Source: a virus
IMG/VR virus record: IMGVR_UViG_3300035665_000210
Span: 1 to 26,231 of that record
Strand: one strand, 5' to 3'
Length of the DNA: 26,231 bases
Under the pieces are notes generated by a model. The model searched no databases and was not told where the DNA came from. It worked only from the letters and a program-made list of their open reading frames with translations. A program made the translations under genes and the position numbers. Each line of letters begins with the position of its first letter. Within the stretch, counting starts at the first letter, position 1. Shown one piece after another: positions 22,338 through 26,231 of the stretch.

Positions 22338-22989
22338 ACCGCTACCGACCGCTTGGATTGAGAAGCTCTTTGAACGTATGGCTGCGCTTTATGGCAGCAA
22401 GTTTGCCGATATGTGGCGCGGCACCGATCCAGAACAGGTCAAGGCACTTTGGTCGCAAGAGCTGGGCAAACTTAGCCGCGAGGAAGTTACCAAAGGCGCA
22501 CAGGCGCTAATGACTTTGGAATGGCCACCGAGCCTGCCGCAGTTCATCAATCTCTGCCGCCCAAAGCTAGACGCTCAAAAAGCCTTCACAGAGGCATTAA
22601 ACGGGCTTATGGCGCGAGATCGAGGCGAGGTTGGGGTATGGAGCCATCCGGCAATTTTTTGGGCTGCTGTGCGCGTTGGTGCGTTTGATATAAAAAACGC
22701 AACTTACCCGCAAATTAAAGGTCGGTGGGAAAGCGCACTCGGTGATGAGTTAGAAAAATCGCAATGGCCTGAAATACCTAAACCTGTGGTTTCTTTGCCG
22801 CCGGTTAAGGTTTCTGCTGAAGTTGCACAAAAATATCTTGCAAAGATGCAAGTTCATAAGTCAGAATCAAGCCACATTGACCATAAGCGATGGGCAAAGA
22901 AAATTATGGAACGGCACGAACATGGCGACAAATCTCTTTTGCCGGTTCAGGTGTCGATGGCCAAGGCAGCGTTAAACGCACCGACATAA
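22312..22989 (+). CDS. Replication protein P-like helicase loader
   Basis: 225 residues (lambda P is 233). An N-terminal helical part (WIEKLFERMAALYGSKFADM) leads to the family phrase LEWPPSLPQFINLCRPK at about 70-86, the most recognisable part of the lambda P group. The C-terminal part is Lys/Pro-rich and ends in helices. P proteins bind the O-origin complex and deliver the host DnaB helicase. No phage DnaB is visible in the window, consistent with use of the host helicase. The start overlaps the O-like gene by 26 nt. Confidence 0.85.
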   Translation: MTPQLSTSEPLPTAWIEKLFERMAALYGSKFADMWRGTDPEQVKALWSQELGKLSREEVTKGAQALMTLEWPPSLPQFINLCRPKLDAQKAFTEALNGLMARDRGEVGVWSHPAIFWAAVRVGAFDIKNATYPQIKGRWESALGDELEKSQWPEIPKPVVSLPPVKVSAEVAQKYLAKMQVHKSESSHIDHKRWAKKIMERHEHGDKSLLPVQVSMAKAALNAPT

Positions 22990-22998
22990 GGAAAAGCG

Positions 22999-23244
22999 AT
23001 GAGAAAGAATCCAATACCACCGCACGCGCTGATGGACGATCTGCGCAACAGGTTGCATTGCGTCAACGATTGTGAGTTAGCGCGTGAGATTGGTTGCGCA
23101 CCTAGCATGATCTCAAAGTTTCGGCACGGCACCTGTGCGGTATCGGCGGCGTTAATTTTGGATATGCACGAAAAGTTTGGTATGTCGGTGGCTGAAATCA
23201 AAATGTTGATTCAGAGGGCAGAAGATGAACGTAACCTTTGCTGA
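22999..23244 (+). CDS. Small XRE/Cro-type helix-turn-helix protein
   Basis: 81 residues with ribosome site AAGGAAA before the ATG. CELAREIGCAPSMISKFRHG at about 25-44 is a clear helix-turn-helix, followed by AVSAALILDMHEKFGMSVAE and a helical end. Proteins of this type with the LAREIGCAPSMISKFRHG...LILDMHE pattern are frequent in nin-like regions of phages and in bacterial genomes. It could be a second regulator, perhaps of middle or late genes. The DNA target is unknown. Confidence 0.8.
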   Translation: MRKNPIPPHALMDDLRNRLHCVNDCELAREIGCAPSMISKFRHGTCAVSAALILDMHEKFGMSVAEIKMLIQRAEDERNLC

Positions 23245-23344
23245 GATTATTTTGCTGGTCGCAGGTGGGTTGATGGGCGCTGGCCTTATTTTTTTTATTG
23301 CTGGCTGGTTGGCGGTGCTGTTGCTTGATGACCCGAATGAATGA
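23225..23344 (+). CDS. 39-aa membrane microprotein
   Basis: ATG at 23225, overlapping the previous gene by 20 nt, to TGA at 23342. The product MNVTFAEIILLVAGGLMG, then AGLIFFIAGWLAVLLL, ends in a short acidic tail. It is one or two hydrophobic helices. The tight overlap with neighbours and an AGAGGGCAGAAG purine stretch before the start support translation. Unknown role; a toxin-like or envelope function is possible. Confidence 0.55.
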   Translation: MNVTFAEIILLVAGGLMGAGLIFFIAGWLAVLLLDDPNE

Positions 23345-23558
23345 ATACACTTGGTCTGAGGAATGGCGGCGAATTACAGAAGCAAAGTTTTGGGTAGCAC
23401 AGTACAAATTGCATAAAAAGGAACACGGCGCGAAAGCGGCGGTAACGTGGTGGGAAGATATAAAGCGCCAGATTGCCGTTAAGCGTGGGCAGAAGGCAGT
23501 CGAAATTTTAATTGGTGACATGAATGCGCAGAGCAGCAAGAGTAGACAAAAACCATGA
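23337..23558 (+). CDS. 73-aa helical protein (DUF7696-like)
   Basis: The most likely start is ATG 23337, embedded in ATGAATGA at the end of the preceding gene. The product MNEYTWSEEWRRITEAKFWV, then AAVTWWEDIKRQIAVKRG and QKAVEILIGDM, is helical and aromatic/basic. The WRR.TEA...IK..RG pattern is shared by small phage proteins of the DUF7696 type as I recall them; no function is assigned to these. It overlaps the nuclease gene by 35 nt. Confidence 0.65.
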   Translation: MNEYTWSEEWRRITEAKFWVAQYKLHKKEHGAKAAVTWWEDIKRQIAVKRGQKAVEILIGDMNAQSSKSRQKP

Positions 23559-23811
23559 AGATATTGTCCAGGCACTTAGGGCTGCTGGTGCAACGGTTCA
23601 GAGTTTGGCTACGGTCGGTAGCGGTGTGCCGGATTTACTGGTCGGATTCAGGAAACAAACATTTCTGGTCGAGATCAAAAACGGTGAAGCGTCGCCAAGC
23701 GAAAAAAAGCTAAACCCAGCGCAGGTAATCTGGCACTACAACTGGAACGGTGGACCGTTGGCGGTCGTAGAATCTGTTAATGATGCGTTGAAATTGATAG
23801 GGCTGAAATGA
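23524..23811 (+). CDS. VRR-NUC-like PD-(D/E)xK nuclease
   Basis: 95 residues. HEDIVQALRAAGATVQSLAT with Glu12, GSGVPDLLVG with Asp37, and FLVEIKNGEASPSEKKLNP with Glu50 and Lys52 form a compact restriction-like nuclease core of the VRR-NUC type. Family members act as Holliday-junction or structure-specific nucleases. In the nin-like block such a small nuclease may replace the RusA/Rap resolvase of other phages, resolving recombination or packaging intermediates. The stop overlaps the NinB start by 4 nt. Confidence 0.85.
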   Translation: MRRAARVDKNHEDIVQALRAAGATVQSLATVGSGVPDLLVGFRKQTFLVEIKNGEASPSEKKLNPAQVIWHYNWNGGPLAVVESVNDALKLIGLK

Positions 23812-24212
23812 TTGTTGAGCTACGTTCAACCACGCAGGCCAAGGTTTTAATGGGCAGTTTGTGGGCGAAGTTAAAGCCAGCGTTAGAAGCAGGAAAAGAA
23901 TTTACGCTTGAGATCAGACCGCTGACGCGGACGCTTGACCAGAACGCCAAGTTTCACGCCATGATTGGCGACATTGCCAAGCAAATGGGCGAAGCGGGGT
24001 CGAGCTGGACGCCAGAGGATTGGAAGCGATTATTAATTGACCAGTGGGCTGCGGACACTAACCGCCGGATCGGGTCGGTGGTGCCGAGCTTAGACGGGCA
24101 TCGAGTAGTTCAATTAGGGCTTCAGAGCGCCAAGTTTTCCGTAGAGGATGCTGGCGAGTTTATTGAATGGCTGGATGCGTGGGCAGCGCAAAAAGGCATT
24201 GAATGGAGGTGA
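23808..24212 (+). CDS. NinB-family recombination protein
   Basis: 134 residues (lambda NinB/Orf is 146). The hallmark RTLDQNAKFHAMIGDIAKQM at 41-60, preceded by FTLEIRP, and SSWTPEDWKRLLIDQW after it are typical of the NinB/Orf family, which binds ssDNA and works with SSB and the annealing protein in recombination. Its presence alongside ERF, YqaJ and an SSB-tailed protein gives the phage a full recombination kit in two operons. Confidence 0.92.
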   Translation: MIVELRSTTQAKVLMGSLWAKLKPALEAGKEFTLEIRPLTRTLDQNAKFHAMIGDIAKQMGEAGSSWTPEDWKRLLIDQWAADTNRRIGSVVPSLDGHRVVQLGLQSAKFSVEDAGEFIEWLDAWAAQKGIEWR

Positions 24213-24214
24213 CG

Positions 24215-24397
24215 ATGTTACGAGATGGGAAATTTATCAAAGAGGAACCTATCAAGATCGGGTCGCATTACACACCGTGCTACCGGCCCAGCTTTTTCAG
24301 CAAAGAAGAACAGTTTATGCAGGCTGTTTTGTTGGGCATCCAGCAACGCCGCGAATCATTTTTATCGAAAGTCTTAGGTTTAATGCTTCGCGTATGA
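24215..24397 (+). CDS. 60-aa hypothetical phage protein
   Basis: ATG 24215 follows an ideal GGAGG site that lies in the NinB stop region. The product starts MLRDGKFIKEEPIKIGSHYT and contains FFSKEEQFMQAVLLGIQQRR. The PIKIGxHYxP...EExFxQAVLLG pattern is typical of small phage proteins near nin-type genes. Function is unknown. It overlaps the next start by 4 nt. Confidence 0.7.
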   Translation: MLRDGKFIKEEPIKIGSHYTPCYRPSFFSKEEQFMQAVLLGIQQRRESFLSKVLGLMLRV

Positions 24398-24567
24398 ATA
24401 CCGACGAAATCCTAAAGTCGGCCATCATGCTGCACAGCGATACCCGCGATGCGGTGCGCTGGGCGATAAAACAAGAACGCGCAGAGTGCGCCAAGCTATG
24501 CGAGGAAGCTAGCCGCGCAGCACAGCCAGTAGAGCTAGCCGACATGATTCGGCAGAGGAATTTATGA
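24394..24567 (+). CDS. 57-aa helical protein with CAKxCE motif
   Basis: ATG 24394 overlaps the previous stop (ATGA). MNTDEILKSAIMLHSDTRDA, then IKQERAECAKLCEEASRAA. The ERAECAKLCE motif recurs in the next gene as EREACAKVCE. Both are short, helical, and common in the early or middle regions of betaproteobacterial phages. The two cysteines might bind metal or form a dimer, but function is unknown. Confidence 0.7.
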   Translation: MNTDEILKSAIMLHSDTRDAVRWAIKQERAECAKLCEEASRAAQPVELADMIRQRNL

Positions 24568-24776
24568 CTACAGATGACATTATCCGCATGGCGCAAGAAG
24601 CGGGTTGGGGCTTTAGCAATTCGCGTGATTCAGATTTTGTAAAAGCCCAGCTAAAGTTTGCAGAGCTAGTCGCAGCAGCAGAACGCGAGGCGTGTGCAAA
24701 GGTGTGTGAATCAGCAGGGCCTGGTGCAGGGCAAATATATTGCGCGTTCGCTATCCGCGAAAGGGGTGCGCCATGA
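24564..24776 (+). CDS. 70-aa helical protein with CAKxCE motif
   Basis: Starts in an ATGA overlap with the preceding gene. MTTDDIIRMAQEAGWGFS, then AAEREACAKVCESAGPG. The MTxDDIIRMAxEAG opening plus the EREACAKVCE motif is a familiar small phage protein pattern without known activity. It appears to be a relative of the 57-aa protein just upstream. The stop overlaps the next start by 4 nt. Confidence 0.7.
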   Translation: MTTDDIIRMAQEAGWGFSNSRDSDFVKAQLKFAELVAAAEREACAKVCESAGPGAGQIYCAFAIRERGAP

Positions 24777-24958
24777 CTAATGAAGAATTTGCAGATCAGG
24801 AATTATTTAGAATGCATCGCCAAACGCTGATCAGGTATTTGGAATTGATGGTCAGTCGATGTGATTGGCACGGCGTATCGGATGCAGCTAATGATCTTCG
24901 GGTGCTGGAGGCTGAAAACGGCTATTTTGACCGTGAGCATAAGAAAAATGGAAGCTGA
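24773..24958 (+). CDS. 61-aa helical hypothetical protein
   Basis: ATG 24773 in an ATGA overlap, with AAGGGGTG as ribosome site. MTNEEFADQELFRMHRQTLI, then RYLELMVSRCDWHGVSDAAN and a Glu/Asn/Lys tail. All helical with a WHGVSDAANDLRVLEAE segment; this resembles small phage proteins of unknown role. It overlaps the next gene by 11 nt. Confidence 0.65.
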   Translation: MTNEEFADQELFRMHRQTLIRYLELMVSRCDWHGVSDAANDLRVLEAENGYFDREHKKNGS

Positions 24959-25127
24959 ACCGAAGCGCCGGTTTTGCACAAGCTGCCAAGCGCACCGCGA
25001 GGAAGCGACAGGCGAAATGAGGACTTTTAGGAACACAAAACGCTGGATATGCGCCGCTTGCTTAGACCGCAGATCGGAAAGCATTTACAAAAACCACGAT
25101 AAAAATGACCGTTATCAGTATTCCTAA
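24948..25127 (+). CDS. 59-aa zinc-ribbon-like protein
   Basis: ATG 24948 is the most likely start; a longer in-frame extension lies inside the previous gene. Cys10 and Cys13 (CTSC) and Cys35 and Cys38 (CAAC) are spaced for one zinc ribbon, joined by TGEMRTFRNTKRWI. The basic C-terminus and zinc knuckle suggest nucleic-acid or protein binding. It overlaps the next start by 23 nt. Confidence 0.65.
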   Translation: MEAEPKRRFCTSCQAHREEATGEMRTFRNTKRWICAACLDRRSESIYKNHDKNDRYQYS

Positions 25128-25464
25128 ACGCAAATATGTGCGCAGCCAGAAGCTATTGCGGTTGGTGGCTACGCTAGAATGTCAGCTCTGCGGGTCGTAT
25201 GATTTTGTGCAAGCAGCGCACACTAACTGGGGCGGCGGCAAGGGCCGGTCAATTAAGTCGGATGACAATTTAATCGCGGCGCTGTGTGCGTCGTGCCACT
25301 TTGACATCGATCAGGGCAACAAATGGTCGCGCAAAGAACGGCAGCAAGCTTGGTGGCTGGCGCATCGTAAGACGGTTGAGAACTTGGTGGACGCGGGATT
25401 ATGGCCAGTTGACGTACCCGTGCCTAATGACACAGAATGGCAGCGTCTCTTTTCGCTCCTCTAG
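25105..25464 (+). CDS. YbcO/DUF1364-like HNH-type nuclease
   Basis: 119 residues. ECQLCG (Cys26, Cys29), AAHTNWGGGKG (His39) and LCASCHFDID (Cys61, Cys64, His65, Asp68) are arranged as in the YbcO-type beta-beta-alpha-metal nucleases of lambdoid nin regions. The SQKLLRLVATLECQLC opening and KSDDNLIAALCASCH are close to that family. It probably cuts branched or single-stranded DNA during replication or recombination. It is the last gene before a strong terminator. Confidence 0.82.
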   Translation: MTVISIPKRKYVRSQKLLRLVATLECQLCGSYDFVQAAHTNWGGGKGRSIKSDDNLIAALCASCHFDIDQGNKWSRKERQQAWWLAHRKTVENLVDAGLWPVDVPVPNDTEWQRLFSLL

Positions 25465-25479
25465 TTGGGACGCTGCTTT

Positions 25480-25510
25480 GACCGGAGGTCGCTAACTCCG
25501 GTCTTTTTTT
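25480..25510 (+). terminator. Rho-independent terminator after the nin-like block
   Basis: Perfect 8-bp stem GACCGGAG (25480-25487)/CTCCGGTC (25496-25503) with an 8-nt loop and seven T (25504-25510). A second hairpin, CAGCGTC (25441-25447)/GACGCTG (25469-25475), lies just before it and overlaps the end of the nuclease gene. Confidence 0.9.
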
Positions 25511-25519
25511 AGGGCTGAC

Positions 25520-25879
25520 ATGGACGAAGAAGCCGCAGAATTTATAGCTACGCTATTTCACAGCAGCACGGTGGCGCATTTTATGCACTTATCCACGGAT
25601 TCCTACTCGGCGCACAAGGCGCTGGGGCGTTATTACGAGGAGATCATCGAGCTGACCGATAACTTTGCCGAGGCTTATCAGGGGCGGTATAGCAAGATCA
25701 AAAAATATCCCGATGATTTCCACGCAGGCAAAGACCCAATCGCTTATCTCAAACAAATGCAGAAATTTGTTGACGAAGCACGGGAACATTTACCCCAAGA
25801 CAGTGAAATTCAGAATATCATTGACGAAATCTCAGAATTGATCGATTCGACGCTGTACAAACTCAAATTCCTTGACTGA
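25520..25879 (+). CDS. DUF5856-like helical protein
   Basis: 119 residues. LFHSSTVAHFMHLSTDSYSA, then HKALGRYYEEIIELTDNFAE and AYQGRYSKI form a four-helix-bundle-like chain with conserved-looking His and Glu residues (HFMHL, HKAL, YYEEI) that recall ferritin-like folds. It matches the short phage group I know as DUF5856; a metal-binding role is speculative. The start follows the terminator by 10 nt with AGGGCTGAC as ribosome site, so expression needs readthrough or a promoter I cannot identify. Confidence 0.7.
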   Translation: MDEEAAEFIATLFHSSTVAHFMHLSTDSYSAHKALGRYYEEIIELTDNFAEAYQGRYSKIKKYPDDFHAGKDPIAYLKQMQKFVDEAREHLPQDSEIQNIIDEISELIDSTLYKLKFLD

Positions 25880-25889
25880 AAGGACTATC

Positions 25890-26111
25890 ATGAAAGACAA
25901 CGCAGAAATGACTCCGAAGGGCTACGGTTCCGGCACTAAGCCGCCTGCTGGCGCGTCCGCTTCGGATTCGTCGGGTGAGCGCCGTGGCAAGATTGTGAAC
26001 GGCGTAGGGATGGGCATGGCTGACGGCACCGGCAGCAACAAAGAATTCAACGGTGGCCGTTCTAAGGGCGTGTGCTATACGCACGACCGTTCGTCTTACC
26101 AGAAAAAGTGA
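25890..26111 (+). CDS. 73-aa Gly/Ser-rich small protein
   Basis: ATG 25890 with AAAGGA at 6 nt; an in-frame ATG at 25872 lies before the ribosome site. The product begins MKDNAEMTPKGYGSGTKPPA, and its remaining part is Gly, Ser, Lys and Asn-rich with little predicted structure, ending in HDRSSYQKK. It has no recognised family. The compact start and good codon use suggest a real gene, perhaps a small basic DNA- or capsid-associated protein. Confidence 0.6.
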   Translation: MKDNAEMTPKGYGSGTKPPAGASASDSSGERRGKIVNGVGMGMADGTGSNKEFNGGRSKGVCYTHDRSSYQKK

Positions 26112-26123
26112 TTGTCAATAAAA

Positions 26124-26153
26124 CAACGGGCATCCTATGAGCGATGTCCGTTG
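26124..26153 (+). promoter_or_regulatory. Hairpin enclosing the start codon of the last gene
   Basis: CAACGGGCAT (26124-26133) pairs with ATGTCCGTTG (26144-26153), 10 bp with one G-U pair; the 10-nt loop CCTATGAGCG holds the ATG at 26137. The possible ribosome-binding GGG lies in the stem. It may repress translation, or be a relict terminator stem. Confidence 0.65.
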
Positions 26154-26231
26154 CAAATCCTGCCGTTTCTTTACGCAGGCCCAGGTTATGGGCTTGTGCC
26201 GTCGTTTTCCCGAAACTCAAAACAAACACGA
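26137..26231 (+). CDS. Small cysteine-rich protein, 3' end cut by window
   Basis: Begins MSDVRCKSCRFFTQAQVMGL and continues past the edge. Cys6 and Cys9 (CKSC) and Cys21, followed by RRFPET, look like the first three ligands of a short zinc-finger protein of the kind often found beside phage terminase genes (CxxC...CRRFP). The fourth ligand would lie outside the window. The start codon sits in the loop of a strong hairpin. Confidence 0.65.
   Translation, partial: MSDVRCKSCRFFTQAQVMGLCRRFPETQNKH

Noticed and set aside
24148-24393. Upstream extension of the 57-aa gene to 139 aa
   Set aside because: It would overlap NinB and the 60-aa gene almost completely; the ATGA start at 24394 fits the neighbouring pattern.
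1-26231. CRISPR array, insertion sequence or integrase/attachment site
   Set aside because: No regularly spaced repeats, transposase or recombinase frames, and no tRNA fragment were found.

Overview
This window looks like part of a tailed-phage genome with a short-tailed (podovirus), P22-like morphogenesis module. The evidence is a run of recognisable P22-type proteins: coat (gp5 fold), tail adaptor gp4, DNA-stabilisation gp10 and a likely gp7/gp20/gp16 ejection set. A P22-type tailspike, a GTA-type three-helix holin and an M15 endolysin accompany them. Gene density is very high, with 1-4 nt ATGA/TAATG overlaps throughout. The gene types (O-like and P-like replication proteins, NinB, ERF, YqaJ, YbcO) point to a Gram-negative host. 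A freshwater betaproteobacterium is plausible, but that is inference. Portal, terminase and integrase are not in the window, so it is an internal piece of a genome of perhaps 40 kb.

Layout. (1) 1-2955, + strand: end of a scaffold gene, coat, a probable minor or decoration protein, a terminator, and a small structural protein. (2) 2959-9743: two tail-fibre genes with a 92-aa gene between them, a tailspike with a pectate-lyase-like beta-helix, and a small membrane protein. (3) 9753-17085: gp4-like and gp10-like proteins, a small fibre-like protein, a GNAT acetyltransferase, and three ejection proteins. (4) 17078-18159: lysis genes. (5) 18148-20963, - strand: early operon with small proteins, an ERF annealing protein, a YqaJ exonuclease, an 86-aa protein with an SSB-like acidic tail and a winged-helix protein, driven by two near-identical promoter-leader cassettes. 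(6) 20964-21370: control region with divergent promoters, three copies of a 16-bp operator-like palindrome, a tiny Cro-like gene that appears leaderless, and a highly structured RNA ending in an intrinsic terminator. (7) 21371-25464, + strand: O-like and P-like replication genes with a candidate origin inside the O-like gene, then a nin-like block of small genes with two nucleases and NinB, closed by a strong terminator. (8) 25520-end: three small genes leading off the window.

How it fits together: the control region probably switches between the leftward recombination operon and the rightward replication operon. ERF and YqaJ form a two-component recombination system, to which the SSB-tailed protein may contribute ssDNA binding. 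The O/P pair would recruit the host helicase. The late block builds the capsid, tail machine and ejection proteins, and then lyses the cell. No CI-type repressor is visible, so the lifestyle is undecided.

The observation most worth following is the RNA at about 21252-21360. It has a three-way junction closed by a 19-position stem that doubles as a terminator, plus two long-range pairings to the upstream segment. I do not recognise it as a known RNA class.
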